64,000 nucleotides of DNA from Halogranum gelatinilyticum (lineage in GTDB: Archaea > Halobacteriota > Halobacteria > Halobacteriales > Haloferacaceae). The translations under genes and the position numbers were made by a program. Shown here piece after piece: positions 47,609 to 57,913 of this stretch. Numbering within the stretch: position 1 is the first letter of the stretch; each line of letters opens with the position of its first letter. The stretch covers positions 186,001 through 250,000 of the forward strand of contig NZ_FNHL01000003.1 of NCBI RefSeq assembly GCF_900103715.1. Reading direction: 5' to 3'. The notes below the pieces were generated by a model. The model had not been told where the DNA came from. It was given only the letters and a program-made list of their open reading frames with translations, and did no database searches.

Positions 47609-49372
47609 ATGGTATCGACACCACATATCGCCGTAATCGGGGGTGGGTCCACGGGGTGTGGAATCGCCCGAGACCTCGCGATGCGAGGACTCGACGTGAC
47701 GCTCGTCGAGAAAGGCAACCTGACACACGGGACGACCGGGCGGATGCACGGCCTCCTCCACAGCGGTGGACGCTACGCCGTCTCCGACCAGGCCAGCGCG
47801 AAAGAGTGCATCGAGGAGAACCGGGTCCTGCGGGAGATCGCGAGCCACTGCGTCGAGATGACCGGCGGGCTGTTCGTCCAGCGGCCGGAGGACGACGACG
47901 AGTACTTCCAGCAGAAGCTGGACGGCTGCCGCGAATGCGGCATCCCCGCCGAGGTCCTCACGGCCGAGGAGGCCCGCGAGATGGAACCCTATCTCGCCAA
48001 GGACATCAAGCGCGCCATCCGCGTACCTGACGGCGCGGTCGACCCCTTCCGCCTCTGCGTCGCCAACGCGGCCAGTGCCGAACAGCACGGCGCGCGCATC
48101 GAGACCCACGCCGAAGTCATCGACGTGCTCGTCGAGGACGGCGAGGTCGTCGGCGTCGAGGTCGAACACGACTCCGGGCCGGGCACGCGCAACCACAAGA
48201 CCCCCGGGACGACGGAGAAGATTCGCGCCGACTACGTCGTCAACGCGACGGGCGCGTGGGCCGGCCAGCTCGGCGACATGGCCGGCGTCGACGTCGAAGT
48301 CCGACCCTCCAAGGGCGTCATGACCATCATGAACACCCGACAGGTCGACACCGTCATCAACCGCTGTCGGCCCAAGGGCGACGCCGACATCGTCGTCCCC
48401 CACGAGACGACCTGCATCCTCGGAACCACGGACGAAGAGGTCGAGGACCCCGAGGACTACCCCGAGGAGGGCTGGGAGGTCGACCTGATGATCGACACCC
48501 TCTCGGAACTCGTGCCGATGCTCAAAGACGCCCGGACGATTCGCTCCTTCTGGGGCGTCCGTCCGCTCTACGAGCCACCGGGTACGGGGACCGAAGACCC
48601 GACGGACATTACGCGGGAGTTCTTCCTGCTCGACCACTCCGAGCGTGACGACCTGCCCGGCATGACCTCCATCGTCGGCGGGAAGCTCACCACCTACCGC
48701 ATGATGGCCGAGCAGATCTCCGACCACGTCTGCGAGAAGTTCGAGATCGACGCCGAGTGCCGTACGGCCGACGTGCCGCTGCCCGGCAGCGAGGACTTCA
48801 CCGTCCTCCGCGACTACATGGAGGAGTTCGGGCTGCGCTCGCCCATCGGCCGTCGGAGTGCCCAGCGGCTCGGCTCGCGCGCGGACGAAGTGCTGAAGAC
48901 GGACGGCCCGAACCCCGTCGTCTGTAACTGCGAGGCCGTCACCCGGGCGGAGATTCAAGACGCCATCGAGGGCTCCGGCTCGGACCTCAACGCGGTCCGC
49001 ATCCGGACGCGCGCCTCGATGGGCAACTGTCAGGGCGCGTTCTGTTGCAAGCAGATGGCGAACGAACTCGGCCCCGCGTACGACGAAGAAGTCGCCCGCG
49101 AGGCGTACCACGAACTCTACCAGGAACGGTGGAAGGGCGAGCGACACGCCCTGTGGGGCACGCAGCTCTCGCAGGCGATGTTGAAGTACGCGCTGCACGC
49201 GACGACGATGAACCAGGACGGCGACCCCGCCGAACTCGATTCGAAAGTCGACTTCGGCGCGTTCGACGCCGGTCCCGGCTCCGTCGGTGGCGACGAGAGT
49301 AGCGGCACCGCGGTCGCAGATGGCGGCTCGGCCACGGACAGCCGAGACGAGGGAGGCAACCGTGCCGATTAG
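47609..49372 (+). CDS. glpA: anaerobic glycerol-3-phosphate dehydrogenase subunit A
   Basis: 587 residues. FAD-dependent oxidation of glycerol 3-phosphate to [23 protein letters not shown] is the FAD loop; [19 protein letters not shown] the substrate region. From about 435 a BFD-like [2Fe-2S] domain follows: Cys439 and 441 (VVCNCEAV), Cys474 (GNCQGAF) and Cys479 (FCCKQM). The last 70 residues are a Gly/Asp/Ser-rich acidic tail. It overlaps glpB by 11 bases; with glpB and glpC it forms the three-subunit enzyme that feeds electrons to the quinone pool. Confidence 0.95.
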   Translation: MVSTPHIAVIGGGSTGCGIARDLAMRGLDVTLVEKGNLTHGTTGRMHGLLHSGGRYAVSDQASAKECIEENRVLREIASHCVEMTGGLFVQRPEDDDEYFQQKLDGCRECGIPAEVLTAEEAREMEPYLAKDIKRAIRVPDGAVDPFRLCVANAASAEQHGARIETHAEVIDVLVEDGEVVGVEVEHDSGPGTRNHKTPGTTEKIRADYVVNATGAWAGQLGDMAGVDVEVRPSKGVMTIMNTRQVDTVINRCRPKGDADIVVPHETTCILGTTDEEVEDPEDYPEEGWEVDLMIDTLSELVPMLKDARTIRSFWGVRPLYEPPGTGTEDPTDITREFFLLDHSERDDLPGMTSIVGGKLTTYRMMAEQISDHVCEKFEIDAECRTADVPLPGSEDFTVLRDYMEEFGLRSPIGRRSAQRLGSRADEVLKTDGPNPVVCNCEAVTRAEIQDAIEGSGSDLNAVRIRTRASMGNCQGAFCCKQMANELGPAYDEEVAREAYHELYQERWKGERHALWGTQLSQAMLKYALHATTMNQDGDPAELDSKVDFGAFDAGPGSVGGDESSGTAVADGGSATDSRDEGGNRAD

Positions 49373-50627
49373 CGAGGACGTCGTCGTCGTCGGCGGCGGT
49401 ATCGCCGGCGCGTCGGCCGCGCTCTCGGCGGCCGAGACGGGCGCGTCGGTCCGGCTCGTGACCTACAAGAAGTCGACCATGCGGTTCGCGAGCGGACTGA
49501 TCGACATCCTCGGCTACACGCCCGACGGCGACGGGCCAGTCGCAGACCCCTACGACGCGCTCGGCGAACTCCCCGACAACCATCCGTACAGCATCGTCGG
49601 CGAGGACGCCGTCCGCGAGGCGTTCGCCATGTTCGACGAGGTCGCGGGCGACCTCTACCTCGGCGGTCACACCGACACCAACGCCCTCCTGCCGACCCAC
49701 GGCGGGACGGTCAAGCCCACTGCTCGCTATCCGAAGACGGCGCGACACGGCCTCGCGAGCGACGACCGCGACATGTTGCTCGTCGGCTTCGAGTCGCTGC
49801 CCGACTTCGACGCGCCGCTCGCCGCAGACCACATGGGGGCGGCGGGCGTCCCGTTCGACGTCGACGGCGTCACCGTCGAGTTTCCGGAGCGGTTCCGGGC
49901 GGACGCCAAGGTGACACGCTTCGCGAAGGCACTCGACAACGACGAGAAGAGCGTCCGCCGACGGCTGGCGAAGACGGTCGAATCGCATCTCGACGGGGCC
50001 GAGCGCGTCGGCTTCCCGGCACTCCTCGGCGACGTGAAGAACGAGGAAGTGCGGGAGTCCCTCTCGGAGATGCTCGGCGTCGACGTCTTCGAGGTCCCGA
50101 TGGGACCGCCGAGTCTGGCCGGTCTCCGCCTCGAAGACGCGCTGTTCGACGCGCTCGACGAGGCGGGCGTCCGCATCTCGGCGGGCAACCCTGCCGTCGG
50201 CTACGAGACCGACGAGTCGGGCGAGCGGATTACGACAGTGCTCGTCGACCAGAAGGGTCGCGAGACGCCGTATCACGCCGAACAGGTCGTGCTCGCGACG
50301 GGCGGTCTCGTCGGCAAGGGCATCGAGTCCTCGCGTGAGGCCGTCGAAGAACCCATCTTCGGCTGTCACATCCCGCACTCCGAAGACCGGTACGACTGGT
50401 TTGACCTCGACGCCTTCGGCGACCATCCCTTCGCGAAGTTCGGGGTCGTCCCGGACGACGAGTTGCGGCCGACGGACGCAGAAGGCAACGTGGAGTTCGC
50501 GAACCTGCGGGCGGCGGGCGGTATCGTCGGCGGCGCGGACTTCGCCGCCGAGAAGAGCGGCAGCGGCATCTCACTCGCCACGGGACTCGTGGCGGGCCGA
50601 AACGCAGGAACGGAGGCTACTCAATGA
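49362..50627 (+). CDS. glpB: anaerobic glycerol-3-phosphate dehydrogenase subunit B
   Basis: 421 residues from a GTG inside the end of glp[21 protein letters not shown] is a Rossmann FAD/FMN loop; [15 protein letters not shown] and [22 protein letters not shown] are GlpB signatures. The subunit passes electrons from GlpA to GlpC. The GTG at 49362 ([13 protein letters not shown]) puts the loop at residue 5, as in the family, whereas earlier starts would run through the glpA tail. It overlaps glpC by 4 bases. Confidence 0.93.
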   Translation: MPISEDVVVVGGGIAGASAALSAAETGASVRLVTYKKSTMRFASGLIDILGYTPDGDGPVADPYDALGELPDNHPYSIVGEDAVREAFAMFDEVAGDLYLGGHTDTNALLPTHGGTVKPTARYPKTARHGLASDDRDMLLVGFESLPDFDAPLAADHMGAAGVPFDVDGVTVEFPERFRADAKVTRFAKALDNDEKSVRRRLAKTVESHLDGAERVGFPALLGDVKNEEVRESLSEMLGVDVFEVPMGPPSLAGLRLEDALFDALDEAGVRISAGNPAVGYETDESGERITTVLVDQKGRETPYHAEQVVLATGGLVGKGIESSREAVEEPIFGCHIPHSEDRYDWFDLDAFGDHPFAKFGVVPDDELRPTDAEGNVEFANLRAAGGIVGGADFAAEKSGSGISLATGLVAGRNAGTEATQ

Positions 50628-51901
50628 GTGACGCAGCAGACCCAGGCAGTTTCGAACCGGTACAGGTGTTCCCCGAGTCGGGGGATATGGACCTCCGCCC
50701 GGGAGCGGACAACTGTTACAAATGCACCACGTGCGACACGGCGTGTCCGGTCGCCGAGGTCGACGACGAGTTCCCCGGGCCGAAGTTCCAAGGCCCGGAG
50801 CAGTGGCGGCTGAAACGCAAGGAGGACGAGGCCGTCGACGACTCCATCATGTCGTGTTCGAACTGCATGCGGTGTGACGACGCCTGCCCGTCGTCGGTGC
50901 CGCTCTCGCAGATGCACAACACCGCGCGAGCGGAGTACGTCGACGAGGAGATGGACAAGCTCTCGCGGGAGTACGTTCGGAACCGCATCCTCGCGAACTA
51001 CAACACACTCGCCCGGCTGGGTAGCAAGGTCCCCCGCCTCACCAACGCGGTCATGGGCAACTCGGTCGTCCAGCAGATCAACGAGAAGGTGCTCGGGATT
51101 ACGGCCGAACGCGACTTCCCCGAATTCGCCGAGCAGACCTTCCGCGAGTGGTGGGACGAGCGTGGCGGGCCGCAGGTTCGCTCGGAAGAGAAGCGCGTCG
51201 CCTACTTCCACGGCTGTTACTCCAACTTCAACACGCCGGAGGTCGGCAAGGCGATGGTTCGCGTCTTCGAGGAGTTCGGCTACGAGGTCGTCGTCCCCAA
51301 ACAGCGCTGTTCGGGGACGCCGATGTTCGCGAACGGGATGCTCGACGACGCCAAACGGGCCGCCGGCATCAACGCCGAGAACTTCAAGGGCCTCATCCCG
51401 GAGGGCTACGACGTCATCGCCTCCTGTACCTCCTGTTCGATGTCGCTCCGCCAGGAGTATCCCGAACTGTTCGACATCGACGGTATCGAGGATATCTCGA
51501 ACCACACCTACGAGGCACTGGAGTATCTCCGCATCCACGAGGACATCCAGGGTGCCATCGACGAGGCCTCGGTCTCCGAGCAGTCGCTCGCCTACCACGC
51601 GCCGTGTCACGCCCGGAATCAGGGACTCGACCGGCAGGCCGTCGAACTCTTCCGGGAGCTGGACGGGATCACCATCGAGGACGTCGGTGACTCCTGTTCG
51701 GGCATCTCGGGGACCTACGGCTGGAAGGAGGAGAAGTACGACAAGTCGATGGCTATCGGCGAGGACATGTTCGACCACATGAACCACGCCGAGGGCAACG
51801 TCGGCATGACGGAGTGTCCGACCTGCTCGATGCAGATGGAACACGGGACCGGCTACGAGATTCGCCACCCGCTCCAGCTGCTCGAAGAAGCGCTGGTCTG
51901 A
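50624..51901 (+). CDS. glpC: anaerobic glycerol-3-phosphate dehydrogenase subunit C
   Basis: 425 residues, the iron-sulfur membrane-associated subunit. Two [4Fe-4S] sets: Cys31, 34, 37, 41 (CYKCTTCDTACP) and Cys78, 81, 84, 88 (CSNCMRCDDACP). Two CCG domains follow: AYFHGCYSNF with CTSCSMSLR, and YHAPCHARNQ with ECPTCSMQ. The protein hands electrons to menaquinone. It ends the glpABC operon. No membrane helix is obvious, so binding is probably peripheral. Confidence 0.94.
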   Translation: MSDAADPGSFEPVQVFPESGDMDLRPGADNCYKCTTCDTACPVAEVDDEFPGPKFQGPEQWRLKRKEDEAVDDSIMSCSNCMRCDDACPSSVPLSQMHNTARAEYVDEEMDKLSREYVRNRILANYNTLARLGSKVPRLTNAVMGNSVVQQINEKVLGITAERDFPEFAEQTFREWWDERGGPQVRSEEKRVAYFHGCYSNFNTPEVGKAMVRVFEEFGYEVVVPKQRCSGTPMFANGMLDDAKRAAGINAENFKGLIPEGYDVIASCTSCSMSLRQEYPELFDIDGIEDISNHTYEALEYLRIHEDIQGAIDEASVSEQSLAYHAPCHARNQGLDRQAVELFRELDGITIEDVGDSCSGISGTYGWKEEKYDKSMAIGEDMFDHMNHAEGNVGMTECPTCSMQMEHGTGYEIRHPLQLLEEALV

Positions 51902-52065
51902 CGGCCATATATTTTTCACCGAGGACAGGACCACGCCTGCCCAGCGTGCTGTAACCACCACCACGGGGCGTCCTGCGACAGTCCGACACAACCTCCCGTG
52001 AGCCGCATCACCCGCGAGACCGTGTCGGCTGTTCGAAAAAAATCGAAGTCGTCCGACTGCCCCTG

Positions 52066-55000
52066 CTACTCGTTCGTCCGCGCGACGCCGATGGTCACGT
52101 CGACGCCCTCGACGTCCCAGTCCTCGACGAGGTCGAACTCGCCGTCGTCGCCGTCGACGAACTCGGCCGTCCGCGTCTCCTCGGCGATGAACTCGCGGTG
52201 CTGGTCGACGAAGCCGGCGATGCGGTCGTCGGCGACATCGAGTCGCGTCCGGATGGTCTCCTCGACGTCGAGGTCGAGCTGCTTGCGCATCTCCTGGACA
52301 CGCCGGACGATGTCGCGGGCGTAGCCCTCAGCTTCGATGTCCTCGGTCAGCGTCGTGTCGACGTAGACGCTGCCACCCTCGAAGTCCGAGCCGGAGATGC
52401 CCTCCGGCGGCTCGGCGTGGTACTCGACCATCTCGTCGTCGAGTGCGACCGTCTCGCCGTCGACGTCGATACCGGCCTCGACCTCGGCGCGAGGCTTGCC
52501 CTCGACGGCCTGCATGACCTTCTGGGCCTGCCCGCCGAACTCCGGCCCGATGACGCTCATCTTCGGATCGGCGTGCTCGACGAGCTCGTCGAACTGCTCG
52601 ACGACGTCGAGCGACCGCGAGTTGACGCGCTCGAGGAAGAGGTCTTCCAGCGAGCGCATCGCGTCGGTGACCTCCTCATCCTGGCTCTCGACGATGACCC
52701 GCGTGACGGGCCAGCGGAGCTTACGGCCGCCCTGCTGACGAGCGGTCGCGGCGGCCTCCTCCACCCTCCGGAGGACGGCCATGTTCGTCTCCAGGTCGGG
52801 GTCGTGGTAGTCGGCGTCGACCGTCGGATAGTCGAGCATATGGACCGTCGTCTCGCTCCCGTCGAGATGCTGGTACATCTCCTCGGCGAGATACGGCGTG
52901 AACGGCGCGATGAGCTTGACGGATTCGAGAAGGACCGTCGAGAGCGTGGCGTACGCGCCGCGCTTCGAGTCGGAGTCCTCCTCCTCCCACATTCGCTCGC
53001 GGATGGCCTTCACGTAGAAGCGCGAGACGTCCTTGGTCATGAAGTCCAAGAGCGTGTTGAGCGCTTCGTGGATCTCGTAGTCGTCCCACGCGTCGGCCAT
53101 CTCCTGCTTGACGCTCTGGAGCCGCGAGAGGATCCACTGGTCGACAACGGTCAGTTCGCCGTCGTCGAGGTCTGCGTCCGCCGGATCGTAGCCGTCGAGT
53201 CGCATATACGGCAGCGGGAAGCGGAACACGTTCCAGAAGATGTTCAGTCCCGACTGCATGTCGGCGAGACCGTCCCACTCGAACGAGAGGTCGACGCCCT
53301 GCTGGTCGTGGCTCAGGAGGTAAGCGCGGAGCGGGTCGCGGCCCGCACGCTCGATGGCCTCCTCGGGCGTGACGATGTTACCGACAGACTTGGACATCTT
53401 CCGGCCGTCCTTGTCGTTGGCGAAGCCGTGCATGAGGACTTCCTTGTAGGGAGATTCACCGACTGCGGCGGTACCCATCCCGAGTTGCGACCAGAACCAG
53501 CCGCGGGTCTGGTCGTGGGCCTCGATGATGAGGTCCGCGGGCCACAGCTCCTCGAAGTCCTCGGTGTTGCCGGGGTAGTCGAGCGTGCCCCACGAGGCGA
53601 CGGAGGAGTCGATCCAGACGTCGAACACGTCGGGGACGCGCTCGTAGGTGACGCCGTCCTCGGTGATGGTCAGGGGGTCGACGGCAGGTCGGTGAAGGTC
53701 CATCGTCTCGGGGTCGACGTCCTGGTCGACGCGCTCGGCGAGCTCCTCGCGCGTGCCGACGACGATGAGGTCTTCGGGGTCCGGCGTCGACTCGCCTTGC
53801 GGCTTCCAGATGGGAAGCGGGATGCCCCAGTAACGCTGGCGGGAGACGTTCCAGTCCGGCGCGTCGGCGACGAAGTTCTGGAAGCGGTTGTCACGGGCCC
53901 ACTGCGGATGCCACTCGCTCTCGTCGATGTTGTCCAGCAGGTCCTCCTTGATGTCGGTGATGGTGATGAACCACTGGTCGGTCGCGAGGAAGATGATGTC
54001 CGTGTCACAGCGCCAACACTGGCCGTAGCGGTGGTTGTGCGTCCCGCTGTGCAGGAGCAGTCCCTTCGCGTCGAGGTCGGCGATGATGTCGTCGTTGGCG
54101 TCGCGGACGAACGTCCCCTCGTACTTGCCCGCCTCGGCGGTGAAGTCGCCGTTGCCAGCGACGGGCGAGAAGACGTCGAGACCGAGTTCCTGTCCGCGCT
54201 CGAAGTCTTCCTGACCGTGGCCGGGTGCGGAGTGGACCAGACCCGTGCGGTCGGCTTCGACGTAGTCGCCGGTGTAGACCTGTCCGGCACCCTCGAAGTC
54301 GGCGTAGTCCGGGACTTCCTCGGCGAGCGGGTGGTCGTACTCCCAGCCGACCATCTCGCTGCCGGGGAGTTCATCGAGGACTTCGTAGTCGTCGTAGCGG
54401 CCCTTCTTCAGGGCCTCCTCGACACACGGCTCTGCGAGGTAGAGGACCTCGCGCTCACCGTTCTTGGTCGCCGCAACCTTCTGGTAGGTCATCTCCTCGC
54501 TAACGGCGACGAAGGTGTTGGCCGGGATGGTCCACGGCGTCGTCGTCCAGATGACGAGGTTTCCCTCCTGCGCTTTCAGGGGGAACTTCACGTAGATGCT
54601 GGGCGACTCGATCTCGTGGTACTCGACCTCGTTGTCGGCGATGGCCGTCTCACACCGCGGACACTGGTTGATGGCGCGCTTGCCCTGCTTGACGAGGCCG
54701 TTCTCGTGGACGTTCTGGAACGCCCACCACGTCGCCTCCATATAGTCGGGCGACATCGTCTCGTAGGGGTTGTCCCAGTCCATCCAGGCACCGATGGACT
54801 GGAAGTCGCCGTCCATGTTCTCGCGGTTGCGCTCGGCGAACTGCTTACACTCCTCGATGAACGCCTCGACGCCGAACTCCTCGATGTCCTTCTTCGAGTC
54901 GAAGCCGAGTTCCTCCTCGACTTTGACCTCGATTGGGAGTCCGTGCATGTCGTAGCCGGGGCGGTCGGTCACGCGGTGGCCGGTCATCCGCTTGTACCGG

Positions 55001-55203
55001 ATGACCGCGTCCTTCAGCGTCTTGTTCCACGCCGTCCCCAGATGCATCTGCCCCGAGGTGTACGGCGGCCCGTCGACGAAGAAGAAGGCGGGGTCCTCGG
55101 CGTGTGCCTCCTTCGTCGCCTCGTAGGCGTCGTGCTCGTCCCAGTACGCCTCGGCCGAGGTCTCGACGTCCTCGGGGGTGTACTGGTCGCTGATATCCTC
55201 CAT
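52066..55203 (-). CDS. ileS: isoleucyl-tRNA synthetase
   Basis: 1045 residues. PPYTSGQMHLGTAWNKTLKD has the HIGH-type motif HLGT at 54-57, and KMSKS lies at 602-606 (GRKMSKSVGN). The CP1 editing domain (about 190-400) is present, and the C-terminal half carries the anticodon-binding domain and the archaeal/eukaryal-type tail. The ATG at 55203 (MEDISDQYTPEDVETSAEAY) was chosen because a TATA-like box lies about 27 bases upstream. It charges tRNA-Ile. Single gene by context. Confidence 0.97.
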   Translation of the reverse strand: MEDISDQYTPEDVETSAEAYWDEHDAYEATKEAHAEDPAFFFVDGPPYTSGQMHLGTAWNKTLKDAVIRYKRMTGHRVTDRPGYDMHGLPIEVKVEEELGFDSKKDIEEFGVEAFIEECKQFAERNRENMDGDFQSIGAWMDWDNPYETMSPDYMEATWWAFQNVHENGLVKQGKRAINQCPRCETAIADNEVEYHEIESPSIYVKFPLKAQEGNLVIWTTTPWTIPANTFVAVSEEMTYQKVAATKNGEREVLYLAEPCVEEALKKGRYDDYEVLDELPGSEMVGWEYDHPLAEEVPDYADFEGAGQVYTGDYVEADRTGLVHSAPGHGQEDFERGQELGLDVFSPVAGNGDFTAEAGKYEGTFVRDANDDIIADLDAKGLLLHSGTHNHRYGQCWRCDTDIIFLATDQWFITITDIKEDLLDNIDESEWHPQWARDNRFQNFVADAPDWNVSRQRYWGIPLPIWKPQGESTPDPEDLIVVGTREELAERVDQDVDPETMDLHRPAVDPLTITEDGVTYERVPDVFDVWIDSSVASWGTLDYPGNTEDFEELWPADLIIEAHDQTRGWFWSQLGMGTAAVGESPYKEVLMHGFANDKDGRKMSKSVGNIVTPEEAIERAGRDPLRAYLLSHDQQGVDLSFEWDGLADMQSGLNIFWNVFRFPLPYMRLDGYDPADADLDDGELTVVDQWILSRLQSVKQEMADAWDDYEIHEALNTLLDFMTKDVSRFYVKAIRERMWEEEDSDSKRGAYATLSTVLLESVKLIAPFTPYLAEEMYQHLDGSETTVHMLDYPTVDADYHDPDLETNMAVLRRVEEAAATARQQGGRKLRWPVTRVIVESQDEEVTDAMRSLEDLFLERVNSRSLDVVEQFDELVEHADPKMSVIGPEFGGQAQKVMQAVEGKPRAEVEAGIDVDGETVALDDEMVEYHAEPPEGISGSDFEGGSVYVDTTLTEDIEAEGYARDIVRRVQEMRKQLDLDVEETIRTRLDVADDRIAGFVDQHREFIAEETRTAEFVDGDDGEFDLVEDWDVEGVDVTIGVARTNE

Positions 55204-55222
55204 ACTGGGTGGAACTGGCCGT

Positions 55223-55235
55223 GCATATATCAAAA
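55223..55235 (-). promoter_or_regulatory. TATA-like box of ileS
   Basis: TTTTGATATATGC on the minus strand, about 27 bases before the ATG at 55203. Confidence 0.5.
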
Positions 55236-55275
55236 CGGTGGTGTTGCACGCGCGGGTGTCGAAGTCGTCGGCCGG

Positions 55276-55851
55276 TCAGTCGGTCCGCAAGGGCCCCGCC
55301 CTGATCCGACCGTCCTCGTCGTAGAGCGTCACCTCGGCGGCACCTGGCGACGACGCCGACTCGTAACGGTAGAGTGCCGTACAGACCAGTTCGTCAGCGT
55401 CGGGATAGTACTCGTCTGCGACGTCCGTCGCCGAGTCAGTTTCGAGCGGGATACCGAGCGTCGACCAGCCGGTCCAGTTCGGTTCCGGCGAGAGCCGAGT
55501 GTGGACGTGATACGCCGCATCGTGGGACATCCGAGCCTCGAACAGGAGGAAGAACTGACTGTCGAAGTCGGCGTCAGCGACTCGGTTCTGCAAGTGTCCC
55601 GGGCTCTCGGCGTCCGAGGACTGGAGAAACGTCGGTGCAGTCTCCGGCGAGACGACGAGTCGAGTGTGAAACTGCGCGTCGTTGTCGTCGCCGAGTCCCC
55701 CCTCGACGAGTGGGTCGTCGTGTAGGTGGAGGTGTGAACTGCCGAAGTCCGAACGAACGTCACCACCGACTGGACGGTACGCGGTACCGAGACACCCGGA
55801 GAGCGACGTGGTGGCGACGGCGACGCTGGCGAGGAGGGCACGTCTGCGCAT
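55276..55851 (-). CDS. uncharacterised lipoprotein
   Basis: 191 residues. The start MRRRALLASVAVATTSLSGC holds an RRR pair and a lipobox ending at Cys20, the pattern of haloarchaeal Tat-exported lipoproteins. The mature part is a beta-rich, His-containing domain (SSHLHLHDDPLVEGG, RLVVSPETAPTFLQSSD, AELVCTALYRYESAS-like segments) that I do not recognise. The ATG at 55851 was taken rather than a TTG two codons earlier. It is followed by ileS on the same strand but has its own spacing. Confidence 0.75.
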   Translation of the reverse strand: MRRRALLASVAVATTSLSGCLGTAYRPVGGDVRSDFGSSHLHLHDDPLVEGGLGDDNDAQFHTRLVVSPETAPTFLQSSDAESPGHLQNRVADADFDSQFFLLFEARMSHDAAYHVHTRLSPEPNWTGWSTLGIPLETDSATDVADEYYPDADELVCTALYRYESASSPGAAEVTLYDEDGRIRAGPLRTD

Positions 55852-55888
55852 GAGCAATCAGCACTCCGACACGACAAGAGTCTACCGC

Positions 55889-56347
55889 TCAGCCGAAATC
55901 CGGCAGGTCGTCGGGTGCTTCGTACTCGGCCTCCCAGTCGATGTAGTCGTCCTTGAGCGTCTCCGAGACGACCTGCCCGAGTTCGGTCAACCCCGCGTTG
56001 ATCGAGGAGACCTGCCCCCAACTCGTGAGGTCGGGATGCAGTTTGCGCTCCTTCCAGTCCTGTGGGAGACCGGGGGCGTGGTAGCCGACTCTGTCTGCAA
56101 AATCATCCCAGAAAAAGTCGAACTGCGTGAGCAGGTCGAGGTCGAGGACGATGGCCCACTCTTCGGCCGTCACGTCGGTGTGGGCGGCCCACTCGTCGAA
56201 CGCTTGGTCCCACGCGCCGTCGGCGAGGAAGCTCTCGAGTTCGGTGCGGCGGTAGTCGGTGTCGCCGACGACCTCGGCGTCCTCGTACTCGTTGGGGTCG
56301 ATCTCCTCCAGTTGCGGCGGCTCGGGTGTCTCGACGTCGAGGGGCAT
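55889..56347 (-). CDS. uncharacterised acidic protein
   Basis: 152 residues, soluble, very acidic, no known domain seen. MPLDVETPEPPQLEEIDPNE is a low-complexity start, followed by a helical region with many Trp (AWDQAFDEWAAHTDVTAEEW, FFWDDFADRVGYHAPGLPQD, WEAEYEAPDDLPDFG). I do not recognise the family. The ATG at 56347 was chosen because upstream codons are unlike the rest. Confidence 0.6.
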   Translation of the reverse strand: MPLDVETPEPPQLEEIDPNEYEDAEVVGDTDYRRTELESFLADGAWDQAFDEWAAHTDVTAEEWAIVLDLDLLTQFDFFWDDFADRVGYHAPGLPQDWKERKLHPDLTSWGQVSSINAGLTELGQVVSETLKDDYIDWEAEYEAPDDLPDFG

Positions 56348-56402
56348 ATCCTGTCCTGACGGTAGGGAGGGGTAAAGGCTCGTCGGGGTGGCCGGAGTCA
56401 CT

Positions 56403-56675
56403 ATGTTCGTTCAGCCGAATATAGGGACGATGATAACGAACCGGAACATCGAGACCGTCGCACTCTTCGAGGATGCACTGGACGAAGTCATCGAGAGCGC
56501 TCGGGAGTCCGGTGTCGACGACGACGAACTCGCAGCCGCCATACGAGCGCGCGCTGCGAGACTCGACAGTGTCGACGAGGGCGACGAAGCCGACGAGGGT
56601 GACGAGACCGACACGGTCGACGGGACCGACGCTGTCGACGAGACCGACGCTGTCGACGGGACCGACGAGTCGTAG
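56403..56675 (+). CDS. small acidic protein with repeat tail
   Basis: 90 residues if the ATG at 56403 is used, 81 from a second ATG at 56430 (MITNRNIETVALFEDALDEV). A helical half (ALDEVIESARESGVDDDELA, AIRARAARLD) is followed by an Asp/Thr/Glu-rich tail encoded by an imperfect 18-base repeat (DNA 56571-56671, units like DAVDET and DAVDGT). Function unknown. The repeat tail may vary in copy number between strains. Confidence 0.5.
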   Translation: MFVQPNIGTMITNRNIETVALFEDALDEVIESARESGVDDDELAAAIRARAARLDSVDEGDEADEGDETDTVDGTDAVDETDAVDGTDES

Positions 56676-56754
56676 CGTCCAAGCAGCCACGCCGTCGTCG
56701 TGACCGTGGACGAGCGCGCGGGAAGCTTATCCGTCTGACAGCCAACTCCGACGT

Positions 56755-57834
56755 ATGAACACGAGCAGACGCCGGTTTCTCGCGGGACTCGGGAGTGCCG
56801 CCGCCGTCGCCGCGGCTGGCTGTGCTGCACCGACACAGGACGGCTCCGCGGCGTCGACGGCGACGACAGAACCCGCGGTCGGCAACGACGCCGCGGCGAG
56901 TCCCTACACACGCGTCTACCGCGAGACCATCCCCTCCGTCGTCCTCGTCCGGGTCTACACCGAAGACGGGCCGGGCGGGCAAGGGTCCGGTTTCGTGTTC
57001 GACGGCCGCCATCTCGTCACGAACGAGCACGTCGTCGACGGCGGCTCCGAGGTCCGCATCCGGTTCCGCGAGGGCGAGTGGCGCGTCGCCGACGTCGTCG
57101 GCACCGACGTCTACAGCGACCTCGCTGTCCTCCGTGTCTCGGACGTCCCCGACTACGCCGAGCCGCTGCCGTTCGTCGCGAGCGAGCCACCGGTCGGTAC
57201 CCGCGTCGTCGCGCTCGGCGCGCCCTTCGACCTCGGTGGGTCGGTCTCGGCGGGCATCGTCAGCGGGCAAGACAGAGGCCTCCCGAGTGCCAACGGGTTC
57301 ACCATCGCCGACGCAGTCCAGACCGACGCCGCCGTCAACCCCGGCAACAGCGGCGGCCCGCTCGTCACCCTCGACGGCGACGTCGTCGGCGTCATCAACT
57401 CCGGCGGGGGCGACAACATCGGCTTCGCCATCTCGGCGGCACTCACCGAGCGCGTGGTTCCGACGCTGATTCAGCGTGGACGCTATCGGCACTCGTATCT
57501 CGGCGTCCAGTTGCAGGAAGTCTCGCCGCTCGTGGCCGAGGCCAACGAACTTGACCGCGCTCGGGGCATCATCATCGTCCGAGCGGTCGACGGCGGTCCC
57601 GCCGACGGAACTCTTCGTGGAAGCGACGAACAGACCGTCATCAACGGGGTTGCGGTCCCCGTCGGCGGCGACGTCGTCGTCGGCATCGGCGGGACGGCGG
57701 TCCGGACGCAAGCCGATCTCGGCTCGTATCTCGCCTTGGAGACCAGCCCCGGCGACACCGTCTCCGTGACCGTCCTCAGAGACGGAACCGAGGAGACGGT
57801 CGAGGTGACACTCGACGCGCGGCCGACTCCCTGA
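56755..57834 (+). CDS. HtrA/DegP-like serine protease, lipid-anchored
   Basis: 359 residues. RRRFLAGLGSAAAVAAAGC is a Tat signal with lipobox Cys23, so the enzyme works outside the cell attached to the membrane. The trypsin-like domain shows His92 (TNEHVVDGG), Asp122 (YSDLAVLRVSD) and Ser199 (PGNSGGPLVTL). A single PDZ domain covers about 245-355 (GVQLQEVSPLVAEANELDRA, TVINGVAVPVGGD). A protein quality-control role is usual for the family. Single gene. Confidence 0.9.
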   Translation: MNTSRRRFLAGLGSAAAVAAAGCAAPTQDGSAASTATTEPAVGNDAAASPYTRVYRETIPSVVLVRVYTEDGPGGQGSGFVFDGRHLVTNEHVVDGGSEVRIRFREGEWRVADVVGTDVYSDLAVLRVSDVPDYAEPLPFVASEPPVGTRVVALGAPFDLGGSVSAGIVSGQDRGLPSANGFTIADAVQTDAAVNPGNSGGPLVTLDGDVVGVINSGGGDNIGFAISAALTERVVPTLIQRGRYRHSYLGVQLQEVSPLVAEANELDRARGIIIVRAVDGGPADGTLRGSDEQTVINGVAVPVGGDVVVGIGGTAVRTQADLGSYLALETSPGDTVSVTVLRDGTEETVEVTLDARPTP

Positions 57835-57913
57835 CTCGGCGGAGAGAGCGGGCGACACGGACGGCCATGCCCCATCCAGTAGGCTCATCTGCCCGCCCCG
57901 GAAAGCCCCCGGC

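Noticed and set aside
47531-49198. Long minus-strand frame opposite glpA
   Set aside because: Antisense shadow; glpA has FAD and [2Fe-2S] motifs in the plus frame.
52198-55725. A very long open frame on the plus strand opposite ileS
   Set aside because: High third-position G+C opens antisense frames throughout the window; ileS on the minus strand carries all family motifs.
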